Of a DNA stretch of 64,000 nucleotides, positions 11,091 to 22,555 are shown one piece after another. Within the stretch, counting starts at the first letter, position 1; each line of letters starts with the position of its first letter. The notes beneath the pieces are model-generated. The model did not search any database and was not told where the DNA came from. It saw only the letters and a program-made list of their open reading frames with translations. The stretch lies in assembly GCA_024760905.1 (NCBI GenBank), contig CM045737.1, positions 14,811,226 to 14,875,225 on the forward strand. Direction: 5' to 3'. Both the position numbers and the translations under genes were made by a program. This DNA comes from Plotosus lineatus. Lineage: Eukaryota > Chordata > Actinopteri > Siluriformes > Plotosidae.

Positions 11091-12555
11091 GTGAGAGATT
11101 TAAAATGAATGCTTTTTACCTTTCTGCAACTTATAGTTTGCTTTTTATATTCTATAATCAATCTATACAGATTTCAGGCTTAAGCAGGAAAAGCAAAGAG
11201 ACTAATGATGGCTTGTATAAGTGCATGAGTGGTCTAAATGATAAATAAGTGCATAAACCTAAGCACATAAATAATGCAAATACCAATAAATAATGAATGT
11301 GAAATTCTAATCTAAACCCCATCACACACACAGCCATGTTCCCACTACATCAGTTGGAAATGAAGCAGACACAGTAAAAACAAGTACAATATACTGTAGT
11401 AGGGATAGAATAGAAAGTGATAAGCTAGGGTATGGTCTCCATGGATGTGCAAGATGTGGTCGAACTTTGGACAAGTAAAGAAAAAAATGAAATAAGGACA
11501 TCATAAGAATGTAATAAAGGTGTAGTTATGACAGCAATGACTAAGTAACAAAGTAGGTAAAAAATCCGTTGGGACTTCACCAATGTAGCGCAACCAATGG
11601 CATGGGCTTGTTCAACATACATTTGGACGCAAGTAAACTAGTACAATGAAGGAAAAGCATAGCATATAGCGAGGTATTTATGAGGATCTGACAGGTGCAG
11701 TGAGAAAATGATAAGCATGTGGTGCCATCTGATTGGTCGTGCTAAGAACATCGCAAGAATGCACCGGATGTGGTGTGTATATGATAAACACATGGGAAGA
11801 AATTTGTGGAAATGTGTTTGTAGACACAGTAAGAACCTGGCATGGGTGTAGTAAAGACATGGTCTGAGCTATACAATTATATATTTCTCCAATATGACTA
11901 CATCCATGCAGTCTTCATGGTCTACATCTGAATGTGATGGGATCCTAAGTGCACAAATAGTAACAAATGGCAAAAATATACACAAAAGGGTCATTAGTGC
12001 AATTTAAAGTACAGAGGAAAACAATGTTATCAAAAGATAATGACTGAAGAGGAGGACCTTTGGACCTCTGTGAAAGGAACTGAGATATTGGGCTTAGAGG
12101 AGATGAGAACGCGTGGACCAATAAGGAGCTATTACGCAGAAGCAAGGAGATCTTGCACTTCAAACACCTTCAGGCCTCAGATAAGGACACACCTAGTACC
12201 TTGAAGTTAAAGACCTCAGCTTGTGTGCAGTGTGTGGTTCTGACCCAGAGTGCATGGATAATGTAATCAGGAGCTCATTGATGCCTGGAATACAAATACT
12301 CGTGATTTCAGTATGCTTCTTGTGTCAGTGGAATGACCCCAGCATAAAACATTCTGAGGCTATAAGTCAAGTGAAGCACAGCATTCTGGATGCACTACAG
12401 ATGGCACAAAGCAAGGTTTCACTAACAATAACTAGACATAATAAATGTAGACTCTTTACTCGGAAAAACCGTTAATTCTTGTCATGTCAGAAAAAGAAAG
12501 TTCTAGGATTGGTATGTGAGGTTGACATGATTTTCATGGAATATTGTTCATCAAC
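11091..12555. other. non-coding stretch with an unclassified duplicated repeat
   Basis: No exons recognised. The part at about 11690-11940 resembles 57720-57930: both carry a gatctga/gattgg segment, agtaagaac(at) units and a tcttcatggtctacatc / tcttcatccgagtgtgat block. Confidence 0.5.
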
Positions 12556-12666
12556 CAATCAGAATTTTTAGCCAGGTTTACATGGGATTGCTCTAGGTAC
12601 TCTGGGTTCCTCCAACAGGCTAAAGAAATTAAATAGCATATTAGGCTAATTGGCTGCTCCAAATTA

Positions 12667-12668
<2 letters not shown>
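12556..12668 (-). mobile_element. SINE family B fragment
   Basis: Short central block (ctaggtactctgggttcctcc ... ttaggctaattggctgctcc-like segments), truncated by the adjoining (TG)n. Confidence 0.4.

Positions 12669-12738
<70 letters not shown>
12669..12738. repeat. (TG)n microsatellite
   Basis: Uninterrupted TG for about 68 bases. Confidence 0.97.
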
Positions 12739-12739
<1 letters not shown>

Positions 12740-13101
12740 CTAAAATGTCAAGCATAAAGGAATTTTTTCAGGTATTTCATTGAAGTTTTTTCAAATTTTT
12801 GTTTCAGATGATTGCTCTTCATCTATGTAACACTGCAGATCAGTGTGTTTATAGAGAAACATGCAGTAATGTAAGTCATGGATACACCCACATCTTAAAA
12901 TGTTGGCATTTTTAATTATGTAATTAAAATGTAAAAAATACACAAAGCATGTGGTTGTGTCTGAGCTCCTGAGTGTGTAAATATGGAACATGACTTCAAT
13001 GGTTGCCCAGATGTTCAGAGTTGAAACTCACAGGCCATTATGTGTTACTGATTTCCATGGGCAGCAATAATATATAATTTAATAAATAATATTAATAAAT
13101 A

Positions 13102-13140
13102 TATGATGATGATGATGATGATGATGATGATAATGATGAT
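13102..13140. repeat. (GAT)n microsatellite
   Basis: Twelve or more ATG/GAT triplets. Confidence 0.9.
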
Positions 13141-13170
13141 TAATTCAACAATTTATGCATAACCAACTGA

Positions 13171-13494
13171 GGCAGTGGTGGCCTGGTGTTATAGGGTGCT
13201 GGATCGCTGATCCTAAGGTTGAAGGTTGGGGGTTCGAAGGTTGTCACTGTCATCCCCCCAGTGCAGCTAACTGGATTATCAAAGGTGGGCCATGTCTCTC
13301 ACTGTCTATGGTGTGAGGTTCATGGAAAAGAACCATCGCTGACTTTCATAAAGAGTAGCTGCAAAGCCGTCAGTGTGTTTTTGTCCCTTGCTAAACGGTT
13401 GTGTCAGGAAGGGCATCCGATGTAAAAACCTATGCCAAATCAAACGTGCAAATCATTCGCTATGGCGACTCCTGATAAAGGGAAAAAGCCGAAA
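13171..13494 (+). mobile_element. SINE family A variant with LINE-like tail
   Basis: It has the family A tRNA-like head (ggcagtggtggcctggtgtt, gggggttcgaagg) and body, but near 13400 switches to gaagggcatccgatgtaaaa and ends cattcgctatggcgactcc plus aaaagccgaaaggaaat. The two tail blocks match the 5' region and the 3' end of the RTE LINE in this window. Near-duplications ATGCATAACC(A/G)ACTG flank it (about 13155-13169 and 13509-13523). Confidence 0.8.
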
Positions 13495-13604
13495 GGAAAT
13501 GTCTCTCATGCATAACCGACTGGGATGGGTACCAGCTTCCCCGTGACTCTAAATAGGATTAAGGGTTCAGAAAAGGGATGAATTCGTGTATAATGGAGCT
13601 GAAA

Positions 13605-13905
13605 CCAGTACAGCAGTAGTGGCTTGGTGGTTAAGGTTCCCTTAAGGTTCAAGACCCATTATCACGGAGTTGTCTCTGCTGCTCCCAGCCCTCCACCCCA
13701 GTGCAGCTAACTGGGTTATCAAAGGCAGGCCATATCTCTTACTGTCTATGGTGTAAAAGAAGCATTGCAGCCATTTGTAAAGAGTTGATAATTGGATATG
13801 GACCGTCAGCATGTTTCTTCTCTGTGATGGCCTGGTGAACATGGTGTACCATGCCCTCGCCCAGAGTTGGCTAAGATGGGCACCAGTGAAAGGTGGTAAA
13901 AGAAA
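13605..13905 (+). mobile_element. SINE family A, diverged
   Basis: Head agtagtggcttggtggttaa, then ccagtgcagctaactgggtt and the tgatggcctggtgaac block. Confidence 0.7.
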
Positions 13906-14050
13906 ACTCAGTGTTAAGCTTCCCTACCACTGTTGGGAAATGCAACTGAGACTTAATAAGTGACTTAGTAAGTGCAACCTATAGTGTTCAAGAGGAATTA
14001 TGCTTAGGCTGGTGGTGTTGCTTTGGAAGACCTGCTCCATAGTGAGCTTT

Positions 14051-14051
<1 letters not shown>

Positions 14052-14114
<63 letters not shown>
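14052..14114. repeat. (TG)n microsatellite
   Basis: Uninterrupted TG for about 62 bases. Confidence 0.97.
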
Positions 14115-14116
<2 letters not shown>

Positions 14117-14238
14117 GTTATAAAAATATGCACAAACACTGATCTGTCCAAGCATGGCAGGAATTTATGGAGGTGTCTTGTGCAACCAGAGGCTTGGAAC
14201 GGTTTATTAACAAAATGGACATATAAACCATCTTGACC

Positions 14239-14241
<3 letters not shown>

Positions 14242-14309
<68 letters not shown>
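14242..14309. repeat. (TG)n microsatellite
   Basis: Second TG tract only 127 bases after the previous one. Confidence 0.97.
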
Positions 14310-14311
<2 letters not shown>

Positions 14312-15394
14312 CCATAAATGCATGTCAGCTTCTTAACAGACTAGGCAGATTTCATTTTGCCCCAGGTTATTGAGGCAGTACTTCTACAGTGCTGAGACAT
14401 GAGGTGTGAGCTGTGTTAGGTGCCAGGTTTAATTCCCAGAGGTGCCATGTGCTATCCATGGCCAGAGTCAATTATATACTGTAGTGGCAAGACTTTATGG
14501 AGGTACTTTTATTGACTTGGAAAGACGGCATATTCCAGTTGAGCCAGTAGACTAGCAGGTCACGTAGATTGGGAAGTTAGTAGTTTACTCCAAGCTATGC
14601 TGGCGAGCATCGTGTGTTTGGATGCTGGTGCTGTCATACAGCAAAAAAAAAAAAAAAAATCTCCCGTCTAACATTCAGTCAGAATGTAAAAATAAGTTCA
14701 TTTAAAGGGTACCTGCGGTAAATTTGTATTGCTAGCTCTTTAAAACAATCACATATGACATCACAGGTTCCCTCAGGCAGCGTACCAACACATCATAGGC
14801 CAGTGCTAAGCTCTATCACCAGACAAATGGCAGAGTGCAAAGTATATGGCAGCACAGAGTTGCCAAGCATTGGTTGTATAACCAATACATTTCCTTTCCA
14901 ATTCAGTGTTCTGCAAATACCACTTCAAGTTGATGTCCTATCAATGGGACCACCAAGGCAGAACTACTGGCATGAATCCCAAGATTTTAAAACCAGACGC
15001 TGATCCTAGGATATTCCTTTATAAAAAGTCAAAGAATGATTATGGATGGGAGCAGCACCTCACTGAAAGGAACCATTAAAATGTAAATGCCTTATAGTTT
15101 ACCCAGCCCAATGAAAAAATTCAGATGAAAAAATGGTTGATCTGCATTGGTTCAGTCCCCACTCGTAATCCATAGGAGAAACTGGCCAGGTATTGGGCTT
15201 TGGAGGTTTTTTGTTTTTTTTTTTGTCCATTTATGTTAAAATAAGCTTTGTATCATTTAATCAGATTACATTATGCTGTAAGGATAAACAATATCCATAC
15301 TCTTTAAGGCAATAGACTTATTATTATAACTGCACGCACTTATTTATTACAATGTCATTTTCTTTAATACTGAGCCTACCATCCTAAAGAAATA
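14310..15394. other. unassigned non-coding sequence
   Basis: Contains (A)18 near 14643 and a poly(T) near 15220. Faint tRNA/SINE-like motifs occur near 14380-14470. No exon supported. Confidence 0.45.
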
Positions 15395-16341
15395 CAGTCG
15401 GCCCTCTACTTACGAAATTAATCCGTTCCAGCGCCTTTTTCGTAACCTGAAGTTTTCATAAGTAGAGGTGCATTTTACAGGTAAAACGCGTGATTCGTTC
15501 CAAGGCTCCCAAGACCACCCCATAAACCCTTTAAAAATTATAAAAGTACACCAGTTTTGTATGAAATATGTGTTAAAAGTAAAAGAAAATTATTTCCCTT
15601 TTTTTAAATCTCTCGAACCACCCATGCAACGCTTTAAAGTCCGGGGGATGCTGGCCTCTTTTAAGAGGTCCTTAAATATGGTGGTTCCTTTTTCCAAAAT
15701 AATCACCTCCGTCACTGTATCTCTGCTTTTAATGCCTCCTTCTGCTTCAATATCGTTCCGAAATAATCACCTTCGTCACTGTATCTCCGCTTTTCAGGTC
15801 TTCTTCTGCTTCAATATTGCCCCGATTGTAGAGGGGTTTCAGCCATATTCCTTTGCGATTTTGCTCAGCCGCATCCCACTTTCGTATTTTTTTATTATGT
15901 CCTGTTTCACTTCGATTGATAACGGAGCCCGCTTCTTCTTTTTGGTGGATAACGAAATATAACGCTGTTATGATCACTCTCAAAAAGCTCACAAGCCAAC
16001 AGTCCTGTTCAACTCTCCTTCACACAACTCTCTGTCACTTCCTGACAAACAGGAAGTATGGGTACAGTTCAGCTCCCTCCTAGCAAATGGGAGGCCAGCG
16101 AGGCGGGATGTTGGGAGACAGCCAATGAAAGAGCAACTCGCGCATTGTTTGAATGGCGCATTTTAATGTTTGAATGGCAAGTTGGAATGTTTGAATGGCG
16201 CGTTTGAATGTTTGAATGGCACGTTTGGCGCTTTTCGTAAGAAGAGGTCGTTTCGTATACAGAGAACGAAAATTTAGGAAAATGTTTTTCGTAACCTGGA
16301 TTTTTCGTATTCAAAGATTTTCGGAAATAGAGCACCAACTG
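15395..16341. mobile_element. pogo/Tigger-like MITE, type 2 ends
   Basis: It begins CAGTCGGCCCTCTACTTACG and ends AGAGCACCAACTG, TA-flanked. The interior keeps two diverged copies of the HTH-coding region in reverse (near 15720-15760 and 15790-15940). It differs from type 1 mainly in the outermost 15 bases. Confidence 0.88.
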
Positions 16342-16392
16342 TATGATGCTTTCCAAATAATATGATTATTAGAATAATGAAACATTTAATTC

Positions 16393-17040
16393 TATCTATT
16401 CATTCATTTCCGAAACCAATTAATCCTAATTAGGGTCATGGGGAGGGACTGATGGCGTAGTGGTTAGGGTGCTGCGCTCATGATCAGGAGGTTGTGAGTT
16501 CAAATTCCACTGAGACCCTCACTGTGCTAAGACCCCTGGGCAAGGTCTCAACCACAAGTGTGCCTCTGTTCACCCAGCAGTATAAATGGGTACCAGTAAA
16601 AATATACTGGGAAGGTAACCTGTGATGGACTAGCGTCCCATCCAGGGGAGTTGAACTCCTGGTCGCTTCACCGGGGATAAGCACCGGCCTGATGAGCCAC
16701 GAGCCTCAGGTGTAAAAACCCCCAAACAGGGTCATGGGGAGGTTGGCGCCCATCTCAGGTGACTCCAGGTGATGGTGGAGTACACCCTGGACAGCTCATG
16801 AGGCTATCGCAGGGACGACACTTACAAACATTCACATCTATGGGTGATTTGAAACAGCCAATTAACCTACTGCGCACGTTTTTGGACTGTGAGAGGAAAC
16901 CAGCGTATCCGGCAGAAACCCACGCAAGCGCAGGGAGAAACTGCAAAACTCCACACAGAACCACCCGAGCTGGGAATCAAACCCCAGGCCTTCTTACTGT
17001 GATGCGGACGTGCTACCCACTACACCACCGTGCCATCCTT
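16393..17040 (-). mobile_element. SINE family B interrupted by SINE family C
   Basis: Minus-strand family B: tail cattcatttccgaaaccaat at the left, and a head ending accgtgccatcc at 17037. A family C SINE is inserted at 16447 with a duplicated 15-bp target. Confidence 0.85.
16447..16727 (+). mobile_element. SINE family C, nested
   Basis: The tRNA-like head (gactgatggcgtagtggtta, with B-box gttcaaattcc at about 16498) runs to the tgtaaaaacccc tail. Flanked by exact 15-bp duplications AGGGTCATGGGGAGG (16432-16446, 16728-16742). Confidence 0.92.
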
Positions 17041-17740
17041 AATTCTCTCTATGTGGATCAAAGGCATCAGGAGGCTGCTCAATTTACAGAAATAACAGCA
17101 TTGTTCATTCATCGAGTTTTAATAATTGCTTTATTCAAGTCAGTGTGAATTTAGACTTGAATTCACCGCAAGGAAGTGATATATCCCAGATAAGATTTCA
17201 GTGCATTTGAGAGCATCAAATAATCCCGATAAAGAGCATGTAAACTGCCACAAAGACAGAAACCAGAGCTTGAAAATTGTCCTACAGAATAAAAGTTCAC
17301 ATCAATTAATCTCCGTGACCCATAAGGATTATTACTTTGTTCTGCTTTGAAAACTCTTTCTCTCTTTGACCCACATATCAACACGCTGCAGACATCCAGC
17401 CATGTTACCCAAAAGAACAAGGCTGTTTTTATATTATGGTTACATAATCCTGTTTCGTGCATTCCAGGACAGTAGATAATAAGTTGAAAGGGTGTTCAGA
17501 TCTTTTATATTGTGATAGAAACAGAGACGTTAGATGATTATGTGTGTTTTGCAAAGAGAACTGTGAGAACGCTGCGGGGAAAACAAGTTCATTAGAACAA
17601 ATATTCGGATCGCTTATGCCTGCGTGAAGATTCTGATTTGCCTGCATACACAAAGTGAGACTTGTTTGCAAGCCTTCTGGTAATGAGAACATGATAGTAT
17701 CAGGCCCAAAAACACAAGCGGCTTAGTTAAAGTTTTTTGA
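17041..17740. other. repeat-free block, possible conserved non-coding element
   Basis: About 700 bases free of the families that cover the flanks. Open frames on the minus strand (17163-17692) lack splice or domain support. It is a candidate regulatory element only because it is repeat-free and 3 kb upstream of the candidate aqp4 first exon. Confidence 0.25.
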
Positions 17741-17799
17741 GTGTTTGTGATTTCGGACAAATACAGAAATTATACAGCAAGGACAGCATGGAGCTGAGT

Positions 17800-18015
17800 A
17801 ACCTCCAGGAACCCCTCCCACACACAGTCCAAAAACATGCACAGTATGCTGATTGGCTCTTCCAATTCTCCTCTAGGTGTGAGTGTGAATGGTTGTGCAA
17901 GTGTTGGCCCCTGGAATGGCCTGGTGAGCTGTCCGAGATGTAATCCCCCCCCACCCAACCCCACCCCCGCTCGAAGTTGACTGAGATGGGTGCCAGCCTC
18001 CCTGCAATAGGGTGG
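17800..18015 (+). mobile_element. SINE family B, 3' part
   Basis: From cagtccaaaaacatgcacag to ccagcctccctgcaatag; the head is missing. A C-rich run lies at 17945-17970. Confidence 0.65.
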
Positions 18016-18799
18016 AGTGAGAATTGTGAAAAATTACATTTTTGATTATTATTACTTGGAATAGCAATAAAAAGATGTGGAGCGGTGTCATCTAAAAGAC
18101 TTTAAAAGTTCATCTTGATAAGTTGATATCTTAGGCTCCCCCAAGAGCGATGAAAATAACCAAACCAGGCATTTTTACTGAAAATGTTCAATTCTGATAT
18201 AGTGATCCAATTTGCTTCTATATTATCAAAAACATAGATTTTAGGCAGTTTGGCACAGTGTTAACATATATTGTCTAAAAAAAAAACCCCACACATATTC
18301 AGATGAGTCGATATGACTGTCACATATTGAAGTCTCGTTTTGTCTCGAAAACTGGCATTTTTGCCCTCGACTTCAGTCTTGTACTGATGATGCCATGTCG
18401 TCGATTGTTGACTGTGATGCCTCAGTCACCACCTTGATGCCCCTTTCCACAGCCTGGGTGTGGTATGGGTATCTGTCGAATGTGCCATATGCTGTGCCAT
18501 ATGCTGTCACCATCTGCCGATAGTTTCCTCTACTAAACTTCTGAGTCCTGACCTTTCCAGTCATACCAAATCTGTGAACTGTGAATGTTCCAATTATTTA
18601 GAGTTATTTCCTTTGTCGGCAATCTCGTGCTTGCGTGCTCTCAAAATCGACTCGACATACCTCATTTCAAGTGAATTGGGGGAACCTAGATTTTTTTTTT
18701 TTACAGATTTTTAATATTTTGCATTTATGTTTATAACTGGTATTGTTATGCCTTTTCAACACTATTCTGAATTGATTGTGAGAAACTATATGTTTCACT
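18016..18799. other. unassigned non-coding sequence
   Basis: No exon or known repeat recognised; poly(T) near 18690. Confidence 0.45.
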
Positions 18800-18868
18800 C
18801 CACCCTACCCCACAACCCTAATTAGGATTAAGTGGTTCAGAAAATTGGTGGATGGATGGATTCGTTAA
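18800..18868 (+). mobile_element. SINE family B tail fragment
   Basis: ccctaattaggattaagtgg and gttcagaaaattgg, then a (GGAT)n-like end. Confidence 0.55.
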
Positions 18869-19128
18869 TCCCATATGGGAAATTCTGGCTCAGCCCATCC
18901 ACAGTGAGCGCTCGCTTGGTGCAGTGGCTTCCACACACTGCGACACCCAGAGAGGAGTTGAGGGGTGCCTTGCTCAAGGGCACCTCAGCCATGTTGGAGG
19001 AAAAAGGAAAGGTAGATCCCAACCCCTGCTCCCACCAAACATTTTTGTACAAGTTCAAAAATCGAACCAGTGACCATTAGGTCACAAACCTGTTCTCTAA
19101 ACATTAGGCCACAGGTCCCCAAGATCAA
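18869..19128 (-). mobile_element. tRNA-derived SINE-like repeat, family D
   Basis: On the minus strand a tRNA-like head (gtggcctaatgtttagagaa, ctggttcgatt) is followed by a body with the ccttgctcaagggcacctc block common in teleost genomes. A fragment of the same block is at 57430-57530. Confidence 0.6.
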
Positions 19129-19240
19129 AGTCTTCAAACAGGAAGAATTTTGACAAAAGATAATAAATGGCAGGAAATATGATGCGCCCCATATGATGAC
19201 AGTGGGCTCTTAAGAGGTTAATCAAAACACGACCAGATTG

Positions 19241-19588
19241 TTTCAGTTCAGTTCATTTTCTGTAACTGCTTAATCCTAATTCGGATCGGGGGAGGCTGGC
19301 GCCCATCCCAGCCGACTCCGTGTAAGGGCAGAGTACACCCTGGACAGTTCACAAGGCCATCGCAGGGCAGAAACACGCTGACGGCTATGCAGCTACTCTT
19401 GTCGAAAGACAGCAATGGTTCTTTTACATGAACCTCTCACCATAGACAGTGAGAGACATGGCCGGCCTTTGATAACCCAGTTAGCAGCACTGGGGGGGAC
19501 AGTGACAACCTTGTGGAGAGTGGGACAAAAACCCCCAACCTTAGGATCAGCGATCCAGCACCCTATACCACTAGGCCACCACTGCCCA
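19241..19588 (-). mobile_element. SINE family A, full length
   Basis: The minus-strand head ends at cactaggccaccactgccc; the tail starts tttcagttcagttcatttt. All body blocks are present. Confidence 0.88.
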
Positions 19589-19679
19589 TCTCACAGATTG
19601 TAATTATCAATTTGAGCGGGTGGCATCATAATTGTCCGGCTTATTATAAAAGTATAAATTATAAACATCTCATTAATTA

Positions 19680-19802
19680 AATCATTCATTTGACAAACTG
19701 CTTAATCCTACTAGGGACTTGGGCGGGGGTGGGGGGTGCATTGGAATCTTAGCTGAGCTGACTATGGGTGATGGCAGGGTGCACCCTGAACAGATCACCA
19801 GT

Positions 19803-19855
<53 letters not shown>

Positions 19856-20048
19856 ACTACGTAACAGCCAATTGGCCTCAATTGTACGTCTTTGTGGTGT
19901 GAGAGGAAACCAGAGTAACCAGAAACTGAGTCAATATGTGAAGGACATGCAAACTCCACACAGAAACATACGTGCCAGGCTCGGGAAATGTGCTCAAGAA
20001 CTTCTGTGACGCAAATGTGCTAACCGCTACACCACTGTGCCACCCATC
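19680..20048 (-). mobile_element. SINE family B with internal (CA)n
   Basis: Tail at the left, head (aaccgctacaccactgtgcc) at the right. The central part has expanded to (CA)n at 19804-19852. Confidence 0.85.
19804..19852. repeat. (CA)n microsatellite
   Basis: Lies within the acactcacac-type segment of the SINE body, probably grown from it. Confidence 0.95.
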
Positions 20049-20406
20049 CCAAGATTAAAATAAAATTACAGGAACTGCAATCAAAATTCTCCGTGCTTTA
20101 TGTGTAGCAGTACAGCGCTGTCAGAAAACAACAGATTCCTGATTACAGATTACTCACTCGAAGCCAAGATTTAATTATCTCGTTCCCATGCCTTGATAAC
20201 TCATGCAATAATATTTTTTTTTTTCCAGCCAATGACAATGGTGCACTTCGGGCCCGTTATTCCCTGGAGAAGCATTCCATTGGAACGTTTGGAGCAATCA
20301 TTAAATATGACAATAATCAAATACCCCTTCACCTCTATAGTTGTGCTCGTAATACTACCCACAACTGCAATGGCTCCACATGAAAAAAAGTGCATGAAGA
20401 TTCTAG

Positions 20407-20463
<57 letters not shown>

Positions 20464-20614
20464 AATATACATGCACACAGGGAAGTGCACGCCACTGCGA
20501 GGAGCAACTGCATCACTAGCCACAGCAGCTATCATCAATGATCATCAGGCTTATTTGAATTAACAAGTGTATTTTTACATCTTTTTTTATGAAGATAATG
20601 CTGCTCATCAAGGG
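20049..20614. other. region just upstream of the candidate aqp4 first exon
   Basis: No exon recognised. Holds (CA)n at 20409-20458. It may include the long-isoform promoter and 5' UTR, but no core promoter motif is convincing. Confidence 0.35.
20409..20458. repeat. (CA)n microsatellite
   Basis: Uninterrupted CA, about 50 bases. Confidence 0.96.
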
Positions 20615-20661
20615 ATGACAGAGGAATTTGCCGACCGAAACAAAATTTGTGGTCATTTTTG
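20615..20661 (+). CDS. aqp4: aquaporin-4, candidate first coding exon (long-isoform start)
   Basis: Seen: an ATG at 20615 opens 15 codons plus two bases (TG), ending at a consensus donor GTAAGT at 20662. Exon 1 begins with one base (G at 31171) before its reading frame, so splicing makes a TGG tryptophan codon and the peptide MTEEFADRNKICGHFW followed by exon 1. Known: mammalian AQP4 has a short first exon encoding about ten residues, with a Trp at the junction, that gives the M1 isoform. Inferred: this is the orthologous exon, about 10.5 kb upstream of exon 1. The stretch is short, so chance is possible, but donor quality, phase and junction residue all agree. It adds an extra cysteine (residue 12). 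No TATA box is evident just upstream; a (CA)n tract lies about 160 bp before the ATG. Confidence 0.6.
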
Positions 20662-21071
20662 GTAAGTCCTGTTGTATTTTCCATCAACAAGTATCCTGCA
20701 CTCATTCTGTGTTATTGGTCCGTGGTATAAAGTTGGTTATAACCTTCCCACTCTCTCTCCCCACAATGATCTGTAAAGCATCATCATGTTTATATACTAT
20801 ACTAATTAACTAATAAATAAATGTATTATTCCTTAGGAATAAAAGTGAGCATTAGTGATTTTTTTTTTCTAAATAACATGTTTTGGTTATTAAGTGTGTA
20901 ACAATATCACAGGTTGTCTTTAAATAAATATATAAAACTAATAATACATTCAAAAAATACCAAACACAGATGTGGTGGCATCTCTTCTAATCTCAACTGG
21001 CAGTCGAGTCCTCTTAGTCTGGGACGTCAAAGTGCAACACACTCAGTTGTGTGATTTCTTTATATACTGAG
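20662..21071. other. start of aqp4 intron (after candidate first exon)
   Basis: AT-rich intronic-looking sequence with no recognised element. Confidence 0.4.
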
Positions 21072-21391
21072 GTAAGTCTGTTGGGTTTTTACACCCGAGC
21101 CTAGTGGCTTAGCCTCGTGGCTCATCAGGCTGGTGCTTATCCCCGGTTTCCGTAGCGTGAAGCGACCAGGAGTTCAACTGGTTGGTTCCTGGTTGGGACG
21201 CTAGTCCATCGCAGGTTACCTTCCCAGTATATGTTTACTGGTAGCCATTTATACTGCTGGGTGAACAGAGGCACACTTGTGGTTGAGACCTTGCCCAGGG
21301 GTCTTAGCACAGTGAGGGTCTCAATGGGATTCGAACTTACAACCTCCTGATCATGAGCGCAGCACCCGAACCACTACACCACCAGCCCCAC
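21072..21391 (-). mobile_element. SINE family C, full length
   Basis: Exact 14-bp duplications CTTTATATACTGAG (21058-21071 and 21392-21405). Minus-strand head ends aaccactacaccaccagccc; 3' terminus GTAAGTCTGTTGGG in plus-strand reading. Confidence 0.93.
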
Positions 21392-21405
21392 CTTTATATA
21401 CTGAG

Positions 21406-22395
21406 TACACATGAAAATGCATCACTTGAAAAAAGTCAATATTTAAGTTCAAATGAATTTCAATATAGTTTTTATACAACAACAACACTACAGTGACGTC
21501 ACCCAACATATCAGGTGCAAGAAATGCAATAATTTCATGTTAACTCTAACGCTTGGCAATTTTTCGCAAAAACACAACATTTTGCATGCACACCACGGGA
21601 AAAATGAATTTCACTCTGAATTTGTGCACACATTGCCTTTAAAAGCATGTGAATCCGAATAAAATTTCACTTGTTCACCGGCACTTGTGAAAAGCCGACA
21701 TGATGCCGTGACTTATAGCCCTTGAACAAGAACGTGCAGGCTTCAAAATGGCGCCACCACCAGGGAAATTGCCATACGACTACACTGCGCACACACAACG
21801 ACCACAAGACTCCATCAAAGGTTTCTGCAAACGGGGAGCACTCGTGACCGTCCTCGACCGGATCAACAACGTGTGACGTCGGCACGTCGGGACCGTCAGA
21901 TCGTATGGGATCACGTCCGAGACCGAACACTACCATTGACAAGAACAGCTGCTCAAGTTCAAGGATTACGCGGATTCATTCACCCCAACACTGTTGAGCT
22001 GCAGGCCTGCGTGCACGACGTCCTGATTTTGGCCCCATATTGACGCATTAACATTATCGCATTAACATTATCGTGAATGAAATTGAATGGTGTTTACATG
22101 TCTTCTTAAATCATTCATTATCTGAAATGCATCATAAGTATAAACTTCACATATCAATCCGTGGAGCTATTCCAGATTTCGTGAGTGATGCGTTTTTATA
22201 AGGACTGAGTATATTCATTTTCATTGTTCTTCAGCTGACGCTTGGTGAGGACAGAGGACACCACAATAACTATTAAATGTATTCATTCATTAATTGTCTG
22301 GACTGTAGAAGGAAGAAAATGTTTGGTTGATTAAATGTGGCCCATGCTATTAAATCTATTTGAACTACTACCTGTACCTTTAAACATTCAATTAA
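21406..22395. other. unassigned intronic sequence with a GC/CpG-richer patch
   Basis: 21690-22050 is richer in G+C and CpG than the surroundings (gtgacgtcggcacgtcggga and similar). An open minus-strand frame at 21667-21942 has no recognisable domain. It may be a decayed mobile element. Confidence 0.3.
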
Positions 22396-22515
22396 TTATT
22401 CATTTTCTAAGCTGCTTAATCCTAAATAGGGTTACGGGAAGGCTGGCGCCCATCTCAGCCAACTCTCGGTGAAGACTGGGTACACCCTAAACAGCTCGCC
22501 AGACCATTGTAAAGC

Positions 22516-22555
<40 letters not shown>

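Noticed and set aside
21667..21942. 91-codon minus-strand frame in the CpG-rich patch
   Set aside because: No domain, no homologue recognised and no exon signals; kept only as an unexplained patch.
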